Positions 6,868 to 15,266 of a stretch of DNA of 64,000 nt are shown here, one piece after another. Source of the DNA: Streptomyces sp. NBC_00490 (lineage in GTDB: Bacteria > Actinomycetota > Actinomycetes > Streptomycetales > Streptomycetaceae); NCBI RefSeq assembly GCF_036013645.1, contig NZ_CP107869.1, forward strand, positions 7,440,001-7,504,000. The letters are read 5' to 3'. Both the position numbers and the translations under genes were made by a program. The notes under the pieces are model-generated. The model did not search any database and had not been told where the DNA came from. It saw nothing but the letters and a program-made list of their open reading frames with translations. How positions within the stretch are numbered: the first letter of the stretch is position 1; the number at the start of each line of letters is the position of its first letter.

Positions 6868-9411
6868 ATGGGACGCGGCAGGCTTCGGATCTACCTCGGT
6901 GCGGCACCGGGCGTCGGCAAGACGTACGCGATGCTGTCCGAGGGACACCGCAGGACCGAGCGGGGCACCGACTGCGTGGTGGCGTTCGTCGAGCACCACG
7001 GCCGGCCCCGTACCGAGGTGATGCTGCACGGTCTGGAGCGGATCCCGCGCCGGGAGCTCGCGTATCGGGGGAGCGCCTTCACCGAGATGGACGTGGACGC
7101 CGTACTGCGCCGCGCCCCCGCCGTCGCCCTGGTGGACGAACTCGCCCACACCAATGTCCCCGGCTCCCGCAACGCCAAGCGGTGGCAGGACGTGGAGGAG
7201 CTCCTCGCGGCCGGGATCGACGTGGTGTCCACCGTCAACATCCAGCATCTGGAGTCGCTGGGGGACGTCGTCGAGTCGATCACCGGGGTACGGCAGCGCG
7301 AGACCGTGCCGGACGAGGTGGTGCGGCGGGCGGATCAGATCGAGCTTGTCGACATGTCGCCGCAGGCGCTGCGGAGGCGGATGGCGCACGGCAACATCTA
7401 CCGGTCCGACAAGGTCGACGCGGCGCTGTCGAACTACTTCCGGCCGGGGAACCTCACCGCCCTGCGGGAGCTGGCGCTGCTGTGGGTGGCGGACCGGGTC
7501 GACGAGTACCTCACGCAGTACCGCAGTGAGCACCGGGTGTCGAAGATCTGGGGTTCGCGGGAGCGGATCGTGGTCGGGCTGACCGGCGGCCCGGAGGGAC
7601 GGACGCTGATCCGGCGGGCCGCACGGCTCGCCGAGAAGGGCGCCGGCGGGGAAGTGCTCGCCGTGTACATAGCCCGCAGCGACGGACTCACCGCCGCCTC
7701 GCCCAAGGAACTCGCCGTCCAGCGCACCCTCGTCGAGGACCTCGGCGGCACCTTCCACCACGTCGTCGGCGACGACATACCCGCGGCGCTGCTCGACTTC
7801 GCACGCGGTGCCAACGCCACCCAGATCGTCCTCGGGTCCTCCCGCCGCAAGACCTGGCAGTACGTCTTCGGCCCCGGAGTCGGCGCCACGGTCGCCCGCG
7901 AGTCAGGGCCCGACCTGGACGTCCACATCGTCACCCACGACGAGGTCGCCAAGGGGCGCGGACTGCCCGTGGCCCGGGGCGCCCGGCTCGGACGGGCCCG
8001 GAACATCTGGGGCTGGGCGGTCGGGGTGGCCGGCCCACCGGTCCTGGCCGTGCTGCTCAGCACCGTCGACCTCGGCCTGGCCAACGACATGCTGCTGTTC
8101 CTGACCGTCACGGTCGCGGCCGCCCTGCTCGGCGGACTGGCGCCCGCGCTGGCCTCGGCCGCCGTCGGCTCCCTGCTGCTGAACTACTTCTACACACCAC
8201 CGCTGCACCACTGGACCATCGCCGACCCCAAGAACATCGTCGCCATCGCGATCTTCGTCGGCGTCGGTGTCTCGGTCTCCTCGGTGGTCGACCTCGCTGC
8301 CCGGCGCACACATCAGGCGGCGCGGCTGCGGGCCGAGTCGGAGATCCTCTCCTTCCTCGCGGGCAACGTGCTGCGCGGCGAGACCGGCCTGGAGGAGCTG
8401 CTGGAGCGGGTCCGGGAGACCTTCGCGATGGAGTCGGCGGCCCTGCTGGAGCGCGTGAGCGACGTCGAACCGTGGACCTGCGCGGGCCGGGCCGGGCTCG
8501 GGCGCCCGGTGGAGCGGCCGGAGGACGCGGACGTGGACGTGCCGGTCGGCGACCACATGGCCCTCGCGCTGACCGGGCGGGTGCTGCCCGCGGAGGACCG
8601 CCGGGTACTGGCCGCCTTCGCCGCGCAGGCGGCCGTCGCGCTGGACCGGCGGCGGCTCCGGGAGGAAGCCGACCGGGCCCGCACGCTGGCGGAGGGCAAC
8701 CGGATCCGGACGGCGCTGCTCGCCGCCGTGAGCCATGATCTGCGGACGCCCCTGGCCGGGATCAAGGCGGCGGTGTCCTCCCTGCGGTCCGACGACGTGG
8801 CGTGGTCCGAGGAGGACCAGGCGGAATTGCTGGAGGGCATCGAGGAAGGGGCCGACCGGCTCGACCACCTCGTCGGGAACCTCCTCGACATGTCCCGGCT
8901 CCAGACCGGCACCGTCACCCCGCTGATCCGGGAGATCGACCTCGACGAGGTCGTCCCCATGGCGCTGGGCGGGGTTCCCGAGGACAGCGTCGAGCTGGAC
9001 ATTCCCGAGACGCTGCCCATGGTCGCCGTGGACCCCGGACTGCTGGAGCGGTCCGTGGCCAACCTCGTCGAGAACGCCGTCAAGTACAGCCCGCCCGGCC
9101 AGGCCGTCCTGGTGGCCGCCAGCGCCATCGCCGACCGGGTCGAGGTCCGGGTGGTCGACGGCGGCCCCGGCGTCCCCGACGAGGCCAAGGAGCGCATCTT
9201 CGCGCCCTTCCAGCGCTACGGCGACGCCCCGCGCGGCGCCGGGGTCGGGCTGGGCCTCGCGGTGGCCCGGGGCTTCGCCGAGGCGATGAGCGGCACGCTG
9301 ACCGCCGAGGACACGCCGGGCGGCGGCCTGACGATGGTCCTCACGCTCAGGGCGGCAGGATCGCAGCCTGAGCCACAACCGGTCGTACAACCCGAAAGGC
9401 AGGTCACATGA
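6868..9411 (+). CDS. kdpD: KdpD-type sensor histidine kinase
   Basis: 847 residues from ATG 6868 (ATG 6859 is an alternative three codons upstream). Domain order: KdpD N-terminal P-loop domain with GAAPGVGKT near residue 12 and a Walker-B-like VALVDELAHTN; a universal-stress-type domain beginning ERIVVGLTGGPEG; four closely spaced DUF4118 transmembrane helices (about 370-475); a GAF-like linker; HisKA with AAVSHDLRTPLAGIKA near residue 620; and HATPase_c with NLVENAVKYS and GVGLGLAVARGF. It senses K+ limitation or ionic strength and phosphorylates KdpE, whose gene overlaps its stop by ATGA. The kdpFABC pump genes normally controlled by this pair are not in the window. Confidence 0.93.
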   Translation: MGRGRLRIYLGAAPGVGKTYAMLSEGHRRTERGTDCVVAFVEHHGRPRTEVMLHGLERIPRRELAYRGSAFTEMDVDAVLRRAPAVALVDELAHTNVPGSRNAKRWQDVEELLAAGIDVVSTVNIQHLESLGDVVESITGVRQRETVPDEVVRRADQIELVDMSPQALRRRMAHGNIYRSDKVDAALSNYFRPGNLTALRELALLWVADRVDEYLTQYRSEHRVSKIWGSRERIVVGLTGGPEGRTLIRRAARLAEKGAGGEVLAVYIARSDGLTAASPKELAVQRTLVEDLGGTFHHVVGDDIPAALLDFARGANATQIVLGSSRRKTWQYVFGPGVGATVARESGPDLDVHIVTHDEVAKGRGLPVARGARLGRARNIWGWAVGVAGPPVLAVLLSTVDLGLANDMLLFLTVTVAAALLGGLAPALASAAVGSLLLNYFYTPPLHHWTIADPKNIVAIAIFVGVGVSVSSVVDLAARRTHQAARLRAESEILSFLAGNVLRGETGLEELLERVRETFAMESAALLERVSDVEPWTCAGRAGLGRPVERPEDADVDVPVGDHMALALTGRVLPAEDRRVLAAFAAQAAVALDRRRLREEADRARTLAEGNRIRTALLAAVSHDLRTPLAGIKAAVSSLRSDDVAWSEEDQAELLEGIEEGADRLDHLVGNLLDMSRLQTGTVTPLIREIDLDEVVPMALGGVPEDSVELDIPETLPMVAVDPGLLERSVANLVENAVKYSPPGQAVLVAASAIADRVEVRVVDGGPGVPDEAKERIFAPFQRYGDAPRGAGVGLGLAVARGFAEAMSGTLTAEDTPGGGLTMVLTLRAAGSQPEPQPVVQPERQVT

Positions 9412-10094
9412 CCCGGGTGCTCGTGATCGAAGACGAGCCGCAGATCGTGCGCGCCCTCGTGATCAACCTCAAGGCCCGCAAGTACGAGGTCGACGCGGCC
9501 CACGACGGCGCCACCGCCCTCGAGCTGGCCGCCGCCCGCCACCCCGACGTGGTCGTCCTCGACCTCGGCCTGCCCGACATGGACGGCGTCGAGGTGATCC
9601 GCGGCCTGCGCGGCTGGACCCGGGTGCCGATCCTGGTGCTGTCCGCCCGGCACTCCTCCGACGAGAAGGTCGAGGCCCTCGACGCGGGCGCCGACGACTA
9701 CGTCACCAAGCCCTTCGGCATGGACGAGCTGCTGGCCCGGCTGCGGGCGGCGGTCCGGCGGGCCGAGCCGGTCGGACCGGGCGAGGACGACGTGACGACG
9801 GTGGAGACCGAGGAGTTCACCGTCGACCTCGCCGCCAAGAAGGTCAACCGGGCCGGCAAGGACGTACGCCTGACCCCCACGGAGTGGCATCTGCTGGAGG
9901 TGCTGGTGCGCAACACCGGCCGTCTGGTCAGCCAGAAACAGCTGCTCCAGGAGGTGTGGGGGCCCTCGTACGGAACCGAGACGAACTACCTGCGGGTCTA
10001 CATGGCCCAACTGCGCAGAAAGCTGGAGGCGGACCCCTCGCATCCCCGGCACTTCATTACCGAGCCTGGTATGGGCTATCGGTTCGAGGGCTAG
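9408..10094 (+). CDS. kdpE: KdpE response regulator
   Basis: 228 residues, ATG 9408 overlapping the kdpD stop. Receiver domain with acidic pocket (VIEDEPQ), phospho-acceptor Asp52 in VVVLDLGLPDMDG and the KPF switch lysine motif (DDYVTKPFGMDE). It is followed by an OmpR/PhoB winged-helix domain (RLTPTEWHLLEVLV, GTETNYLRVYMAQLRRKLE). It acts as a DNA-binding transcription factor phosphorylated by KdpD. The short gap to the next gene (45 bp) suggests the OB-fold gene may start from its own promoter. Confidence 0.95.
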   Translation: MTRVLVIEDEPQIVRALVINLKARKYEVDAAHDGATALELAAARHPDVVVLDLGLPDMDGVEVIRGLRGWTRVPILVLSARHSSDEKVEALDAGADDYVTKPFGMDELLARLRAAVRRAEPVGPGEDDVTTVETEEFTVDLAAKKVNRAGKDVRLTPTEWHLLEVLVRNTGRLVSQKQLLQEVWGPSYGTETNYLRVYMAQLRRKLEADPSHPRHFITEPGMGYRFEG

Positions 10095-10139
10095 TACTGC
10101 GGGTACGAACGTGTCAGTGCACCCCGGTACGCTTCACAT

Positions 10140-10538
10140 ATGAGTGCTGTTCCGCGTTCCGAAAAGCCGGTGGGCCGGTTCCGGCGCATGCTCGACAGGC
10201 TCTCCTCGTCGCAGGAGGACCTGGAGTCGGAGGAGCTGCGGGAGGACGCCGAGACCGCAGGCTGCATCAAGATCGGTGACTGCCACGACCGACAGATCGT
10301 GACCGTTACTGGTACCTTGCGCACGGTCACGCTGCGTCCCAGAGCCGGTGTCCCCGCGCTGGAGGCCGAGCTGTTCGACGGCTCCGCCGCACTGGACGTG
10401 GTGTGGCTCGGCAGGCGCTCCATCGTGGGGATCGAACCGGGGCGCAAGCTGATCGCATCGGGCCGGATCTCGATGAGCCGGGGCCGCCGGGTGCTGTTCA
10501 ACCCGAAATACGAACTGAGACCCCTCGGTAGGGAGTAG
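10140..10538 (+). CDS. OB-fold nucleic-acid-binding protein
   Basis: 132 residues from ATG 10140. About 45 charged N-terminal residues (coiled-coil-like, LSSSQEDLESEELREDAE) precede a single OB-fold of the tRNA-anticodon/RecG-wedge type: IVTVTGTLRTVTLRP, LEAELFDGSAALDVVWLGRR, GRKLIASGRISMSRGRRVLFNP. The family is common in actinobacteria next to DUF3159 and TrkA genes; the role is unknown, presumably nucleic-acid binding. Three bases separate it from the DUF3159 gene, so they form an operon. Confidence 0.85.
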   Translation: MSAVPRSEKPVGRFRRMLDRLSSSQEDLESEELREDAETAGCIKIGDCHDRQIVTVTGTLRTVTLRPRAGVPALEAELFDGSAALDVVWLGRRSIVGIEPGRKLIASGRISMSRGRRVLFNPKYELRPLGRE

Positions 10539-10541
10539 CCG

Positions 10542-11303
10542 GTGACGTCGCTCGACAAGCCGACCGAAGACACTGAGCAGCACGACGCCCGGGCGGTGAC
10601 CGAGGCCGCGCTGTTCGAGGCCTTCGGAGGCCTGCGGGGCATGGTGGAGACGGTGCTGCCGGGCCTCCTCTTCGTCACGATCTACACGATCAACAAGGAC
10701 CTCCACATGTCCGCGATCGCCGCGCTCGCGGTGTCGCTGATCCTGGTCGTGGTCCGCCTGGTGACGAAGGACACCGTCAAGCACGCCTTCAGCGGCGTCT
10801 TCGGCGTCGCCTTCGGTGTCGTCTTCGCGATGATGACGGGCAACGCCAAGGACTTCTACCTGCCCGGCATGCTCTACACACTGGGCCTGGGCCTGGCCTA
10901 CATCATCACCACGCTCTGCGGGGTCCCGCTGATCGGCCTGATCCTCGGCCCGGTCTTCAAGGAGAACCTCTCCTGGCGCACGCGCAACCCGGGCCGCAAG
11001 AAGGCGTACGCCAAGGCCAGTTTCGCGTGGGGCGCGATCCTGCTCGCCAAGTGCGCCATCCTCTTCCCGCTGTACTGGTGGGCCGACACGGCACAGCTGG
11101 GCTGGGTACTGGTCGGGCTGAAGATCCCCCCCTTCCTGCTCGCCGTCTGGCTGACCTGGGTCTTCCTGGCGAAGGCCCCGGCGCCCATCGACGTGTTCGC
11201 GGAGATGGAGGCGGCCGAGAAGGCGGAGGAGGAGCGCAAGGCGGCACGGGACGAGGAGCGCGGCGAGACGACCGGCGCCGCCCGGCACCGGCGCGACGCG
11301 TAG
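10542..11303 (+). CDS. DUF3159 membrane protein
   Basis: 253 residues from GTG 10542. About five to six transmembrane segments lie between residues 30 and 215 (LPGLLFVTIYTINK, AIAALAVSLILVVVRLV, FGVAFGVVFAMMTG, LILGPVFKENLSW, GWVLVGLKIPPFLLAVWL). The C-terminus is a long charged helix rich in Glu, Lys and Arg. The family is actinobacterial and uncharacterised. Its placement in one unit with an OB-fold protein, facing the trkA pair across a shared terminator, suggests but does not prove a link to ion homeostasis. Confidence 0.85.
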   Translation: MTSLDKPTEDTEQHDARAVTEAALFEAFGGLRGMVETVLPGLLFVTIYTINKDLHMSAIAALAVSLILVVVRLVTKDTVKHAFSGVFGVAFGVVFAMMTGNAKDFYLPGMLYTLGLGLAYIITTLCGVPLIGLILGPVFKENLSWRTRNPGRKKAYAKASFAWGAILLAKCAILFPLYWWADTAQLGWVLVGLKIPPFLLAVWLTWVFLAKAPAPIDVFAEMEAAEKAEEERKAARDEERGETTGAARHRRDA

Positions 11304-11319
11304 GTCGAGGACTTCCGTC

Positions 11320-11368
11320 ACGACGAGGGAGGGCGCCCCGGGATTCCCGGGGCGCCCTCCCTCGTCGT
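11320..11368. terminator. Bidirectional terminator between DUF3159 and trkA
   Basis: Perfect 22-bp inverted repeat, 11321-11342 pairing with 11346-11367 across the loop ATT; one more A-T pair extends it. It separates convergent genes and should terminate both transcripts. Confidence 0.9.
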
Positions 11369-11382
11369 CACGCCGGACGACG

Positions 11383-12060
11383 TCAGCTCGCGGTGTCCTC
11401 GCGGCGCACCGACAGCAGGTCCTCCAGCTGCTCCTCGCGGGCCGGGGCGGCCACGAAGAGGAGTTCGTCGCCGGCCTCCAGGGAGTCGTCCGGGGTCGGG
11501 GTCAGGACACGGGTGCCGCGGATGATCGTCACCAGGGACGTGTCCTGCGGCCACTCGACGTCGCCGACCTGGGTGCCGGCCAGGGCCGACTCCTCGGGCA
11601 GGGTCAGCTCGACGAGGTTGGCGTCACCGTGGCTGAAGCGGAGCAGCCGGACCAGATCGCCGACGCTCACCGCCTCCTCGACCAGGGCCGACATCAGACG
11701 CGGGGTGGAGACGGCGACGTCCACGCCCCAGGACTCGTTGAAGAGCCACTCGTTCTTCGGGTTGTTCACCCGGGCGACGACGCGCGGGACGCCGTACTCC
11801 GTCTTCGCGAGCAGTGAGACGACCAGGTTCACCTTGTCGTCACCCGTCGCGGCGATCACCACGTTGCAGCGCTGCAGCGCCGCCTCGTCCAGGGACGTGA
11901 TCTCGCAGGCGTCGGCCAGCAGCCACTCCGCCTGGGGGACGCGCTCGACCGAGATGGCGGTCGGCGCCTTGTCGACGAGCAGGACCTCGTGGCCGTTCTC
12001 CAGCAGTTCGCCCGCGATCGAGCGGCCCACCGCACCGGCACCGGCAATGGCGACCCTCAT
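11383..12060 (-). CDS. TrkA-family K+ transport regulatory subunit (CeoC-like)
   Basis: 225 residues from ATG 12060. It has an N-terminal RCK_N Rossmann domain (MRVAIAGAGAVGRSIAGEL, then VDKAP at the end of beta-2 and VVIAATGDDKVN) and a C-terminal RCK_C/TrkA_C domain (LVELTLPEESALAGTQVGDV, EAGDELLFVAAP). Such cytosolic subunits bind NAD(H) or other nucleotides and gate Trk/Ktr potassium channels. It overlaps the upstream trkA gene by ATGA. The integral membrane TrkH/KtrB partner is not present in this window. Confidence 0.9.
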   Translation of the reverse strand: MRVAIAGAGAVGRSIAGELLENGHEVLLVDKAPTAISVERVPQAEWLLADACEITSLDEAALQRCNVVIAATGDDKVNLVVSLLAKTEYGVPRVVARVNNPKNEWLFNESWGVDVAVSTPRLMSALVEEAVSVGDLVRLLRFSHGDANLVELTLPEESALAGTQVGDVEWPQDTSLVTIIRGTRVLTPTPDDSLEAGDELLFVAAPAREEQLEDLLSVRREDTAS

Positions 12061-12731
12061 CAGTGACCGCCCTCGTCTTCGGGACCCTTGGCGAATGACG
12101 CCTCGACCTTGTCGACCTCGTCGGTGCGCATCATCACGTGCACCAGGTCGCCTTCCTGCAACACCGTCTGCGAGCTGGGCAGGATCGCCTCGCCGAGGCG
12201 GGTCAGGAACGCCACGCGGACGCCCGTCTCCTCCTGGAGCCGGCTGATCCGCTGGCCCACCCAGGCGGCGGAGGTGTGCACCTCGGCCAGCTGGACGCCA
12301 CCGGTGGGGTCGCGCCACAGCGGCTCGGCACCCGAGGGCAGCAGCCGGCGCAGCATCTGGTCGGCTGTCCAGCGGACCGTGGCCACCGTCGGGATGCCCA
12401 GACGCTGGTAGACCTCGGCGCGGCGGGGGTCGTAGATCCGGGCCGCGACGTTCTCGATGCCGAACATCTCGCGGGCCACCCGGGCGGCGATGATGTTGGA
12501 GTTGTCACCGCTGGAGACGGCGGCGAAGGCACCGGCCTCCTCGATGCCGGCCTCGCGCAGGGTGTCCTGGTCGAAGCCGACTCCGGTGACACGCCGGCCT
12601 CCGAACCCGGAGCCCAGTCGTCGGAAGGCGGTGGGGTCCTGGTCGATCACGGCGACCGTGTGCCCCTGTTGCTCCAGGGTCTGGGCGAGAGCGGAACCCA
12701 CTCTGCCGCAGCCCATGATGACGATGTGCAC
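12060..12731 (-). CDS. trkA: TrkA-family K+ transport regulatory subunit (CeoB-like)
   Basis: 223 residues from ATG 12731, translated leftward and coupled to the second trkA through an ATGA overlap. RCK_N domain: MHIVIMGCGRVGSALAQTLE with the GxGxxG nucleotide site, VIDQDPTAFRRLG, and AAVSSGDNSNIIAARVAREMFG. RCK_C domain: VQLAEVHTSAAWVGQRISRL and LQEGDLVHVMMRTDEV. A paired set of TrkA proteins is typical of actinobacteria (CeoB/CeoC). Divergently placed from the KimA-like importer about 400 bp to the right, it completes the potassium-handling block. Confidence 0.92.
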   Translation of the reverse strand: MHIVIMGCGRVGSALAQTLEQQGHTVAVIDQDPTAFRRLGSGFGGRRVTGVGFDQDTLREAGIEEAGAFAAVSSGDNSNIIAARVAREMFGIENVAARIYDPRRAEVYQRLGIPTVATVRWTADQMLRRLLPSGAEPLWRDPTGGVQLAEVHTSAAWVGQRISRLQEETGVRVAFLTRLGEAILPSSQTVLQEGDLVHVMMRTDEVDKVEASFAKGPEDEGGH

Positions 12732-12856
12732 GACCGTCCTTCCGGTGTCAAGAGATACTGCTCAGCCCCATCAGGGTCTCAGACCGTCGCCCAAGCTACA
12801 CACGCACGGTAGGACGGCGGCACCCCTGTGCACGGTTGTCCCGGGGATCGGGACGA

Positions 12857-12952
12857 TCAGCGGCGGCTGATGCTGCGGACACTCACCAGGGTCAGGATTC
12901 CGAGGCCGACGAGGGTGCCGGCGGCACCGATCAGCTCCGCGGTGGCGTGCAT
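12857..12952 (-). CDS. 31-residue single-span membrane micro-protein
   Basis: Small frame reading leftward from ATG 12952, with a good ribosome binding site (GGAGG four bases upstream). The product has a short polar start (MHATAELIG), one hydrophobic helix (AAGTLVGLGILTLVSV) and a basic end (RSISRR), so an inside-positive C-terminus is likely. It lies between the divergent trkA and kimA-like genes. I do not recognise a family; the strong ribosome binding site and coherent topology support a real gene. A regulatory role on a neighbouring transporter is only a guess. Confidence 0.55.
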   Translation of the reverse strand: MHATAELIGAAGTLVGLGILTLVSVRSISRR

Positions 12953-13136
12953 GGGACCTCCAGGGGGCGGCGAGAGGCAGGTACTGCCCGGGCGACAGAC
13001 GGGTTTTTGTCATATAGGCATGCGCATCCGGCCACCTGCGGAATCCGCAGCCGGGGCGCCTCGTGTTTTCACCCGGAGGGCACAAGCGGGGTGGCGGGTG
13101 GTTGGGCACCCGTTCGAACGCCTACGATGTTCTGTC

Positions 13137-15185
13137 GTGTCCAAACTGACCGACGTGCCCAAGCGGATTCTGATCGGGCGCGCACTGCGCAGTGACCGGC
13201 TGGGGGAAACGCTCCTGCCGAAGCGCATCGCCCTCCCCGTCTTCGCCTCCGACCCGCTGTCCTCCGTGGCGTACGCGCCTGGCGAGGTCCTGCTGGTCCT
13301 GTCCATCGCGGGTGTGTCGGCCTACCACTTCAGCCCCTGGATCGCCCTCGCGGTCGTCGTGCTGATGTTCACGGTGGTCGCCTCCTATCGACAGAACGTC
13401 CACGCCTACCCGAGCGGGGGCGGTGACTACGAGGTCGCCAACACCAACCTCGGCCCCAAGGCCGGCCTCACCGTCGCCAGCGCCCTGCTCGTCGACTACG
13501 TCCTGACCGTGGCCGTCTCGATCTCCTCCGGCATCGAGAACCTCGGCTCCGCGGTGCCCTTCGTCGTCGAGCACAAGGTGCTCTGCGCGACCGCCGTGAT
13601 CGTGCTGCTCACCGTGATGAACCTGCGGGGCGTGCGGGAGTCCGGCTCGCTGTTCGCGATCCCGACGTACGTCTTCGTCGTGGGCGTCTTCATCATGATC
13701 GCGTGGGGGGCGTTCCGCGGACTGGTCCTCGACGAGACCATGCGGGCGCCGACGGCGTCGTACGAGATCAAGGCCGAACACCAGGGCCTGGCGGGCTTCG
13801 CCCTGGTCTTCCTGCTGCTGCGCGCCTTCTCCTCCGGCTGTGCCGCCCTCACCGGCGTCGAGGCCATCTCCAACGGCGTCCCGGCCTTCCGCAAGCCCAA
13901 GTCGAAGAACGCCGCCACCACGCTCGCGGCGATGGGTCTGCTCGCCGTCACCATGTTCTGCGGCATCATCGCGCTGGCCATGGTGACCAAGGTCCGCATG
14001 GCCGAGAACCCGGCCGTGGACCTGCTGAAGGACGGCGCCGCCGTCGGCGCCGACTACGTCCAGAACCCGGTGATCTCCCAGGTCGCCGAGGCCGTCTTCG
14101 GCAAGGGCAGCTTCCTGTTCATCGTGCTGGCCGCGGCGACCGCGCTGGTGCTGTTCCTCGCCGCGAACACGGCGTACAACGGCTTCCCGCTGCTCGGCTC
14201 GATCCTCGCCCAGGACCGCTACCTCCCGCGCCAGCTGCACACCCGCGGCGACCGGCTCGCCTTCTCCAACGGCATCGTGCTGCTCGCCGGCGCCGCCGGA
14301 CTGCTGGTGTGGATCTACGGCGCCGACTCGACCCGCCTGATCCAGCTCTACATCGTCGGCGTGTTCGTGTCCTTCACGCTGAGCCAGACCGGCATGGTCC
14401 GGCACTGGAACCGCCACCTGGCCGCCGAGAAGGACGAGGCCAAGCGCCGCCACATGGTCCGCTCCCGGGCCATCAACGCCTTCGGCGCCTTCTTCACCGG
14501 CCTGGTGCTGGTCGTCGTCCTGGTCACCAAGTTCACGCACGGTGCCTGGGTCGCCCTGCTCGGCATGGTGATCTTCTACGCGACGATGTCCGCGATCCGT
14601 AAGCACTACGACCGGGTGGCCGAGGAGATCGCGGCCCCCGAGGGCCCGAGCGACGACAGCGTACGACCGTCCCGCGTGCACTCCGTCGTCCTCATCTCCA
14701 AGATCCACCGCCCCACGCTGCGGGCCCTGGCGTACGCCAAGCTGATGCGCTCGGACACGCTGGAGGCCCTGAGCGTCAACGTCGACCCGGCGGAGACCAA
14801 GGCGCTGCGCGAGGAGTGGGAGCGGCGCGGGATCGACGTACCGCTGAAGGTGCTGGACTCGCCGTACCGCGAGATCACGCGACCGGTCATCGAGTACGTG
14901 AAGAGCCTGCGCAAGGAGTCGCCGCGGGACGCGGTGTCCGTGATCATCCCGGAGTACGTGGTCGGTCACTGGTACGAGCATCTGCTGCACAACCAGAGCG
15001 CGCTGCGGCTCAAGGGCCGGCTGCTGTTCACGCCGGGGGTCATGGTGACCTCGGTGCCGTACCAGTTGCAGTCCTCGGAGGCGGCGAAGAAGCGGGCCCG
15101 CAAGCGGCAGGACTGGAACGCGCCGGGTGCGGTGCGGCGGGGACCCGCGGAGGAGCGGGCGAAGGAGGCGTCGACGCCGAAGTAG
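13137..15185 (+). CDS. APC-superfamily permease, KimA (YdaO)-like K+ importer
   Basis: 682 residues from GTG 13137. About twelve transmembrane segments lie in the first 480 residues, and a roughly 180-residue cytosolic C-terminal domain follows. Segments closely resemble Bacillus KimA as I remember it: a basic N-terminus (KRILIGRALRSDRLGE), FASDPLSSVAYAPGEVL, SYRQNVHAYPSGGGDYEVAN and VDYVLTVAVSISSGIENL. KimA is a proton-coupled K+ symporter inhibited by c-di-AMP. The neighbouring kdpDE and trkA genes support a K+ function, though generic databases call such proteins amino acid permeases. The start follows the conserved N-terminus; the frame is open to 12828. Confidence 0.8.
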   Translation: MSKLTDVPKRILIGRALRSDRLGETLLPKRIALPVFASDPLSSVAYAPGEVLLVLSIAGVSAYHFSPWIALAVVVLMFTVVASYRQNVHAYPSGGGDYEVANTNLGPKAGLTVASALLVDYVLTVAVSISSGIENLGSAVPFVVEHKVLCATAVIVLLTVMNLRGVRESGSLFAIPTYVFVVGVFIMIAWGAFRGLVLDETMRAPTASYEIKAEHQGLAGFALVFLLLRAFSSGCAALTGVEAISNGVPAFRKPKSKNAATTLAAMGLLAVTMFCGIIALAMVTKVRMAENPAVDLLKDGAAVGADYVQNPVISQVAEAVFGKGSFLFIVLAAATALVLFLAANTAYNGFPLLGSILAQDRYLPRQLHTRGDRLAFSNGIVLLAGAAGLLVWIYGADSTRLIQLYIVGVFVSFTLSQTGMVRHWNRHLAAEKDEAKRRHMVRSRAINAFGAFFTGLVLVVVLVTKFTHGAWVALLGMVIFYATMSAIRKHYDRVAEEIAAPEGPSDDSVRPSRVHSVVLISKIHRPTLRALAYAKLMRSDTLEALSVNVDPAETKALREEWERRGIDVPLKVLDSPYREITRPVIEYVKSLRKESPRDAVSVIIPEYVVGHWYEHLLHNQSALRLKGRLLFTPGVMVTSVPYQLQSSEAAKKRARKRQDWNAPGAVRRGPAEERAKEASTPK

Positions 15186-15266
15186 AGTGGTGGGTTGTTG
15201 TCGGCCCATCCCGTGGGCCGGTCCCGTGGTCCATCCCTCACTCGATCGTTGTGGAGTCTCCCCGCC

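Noticed and set aside
12953..13136. c-di-AMP (ydaO) riboswitch before the KimA-like gene
   Set aside because: The leader has a small hairpin (CTGCGG-AAT-CCGCAG) but I cannot find the conserved ydaO core segments. A covariance-model search would be needed.
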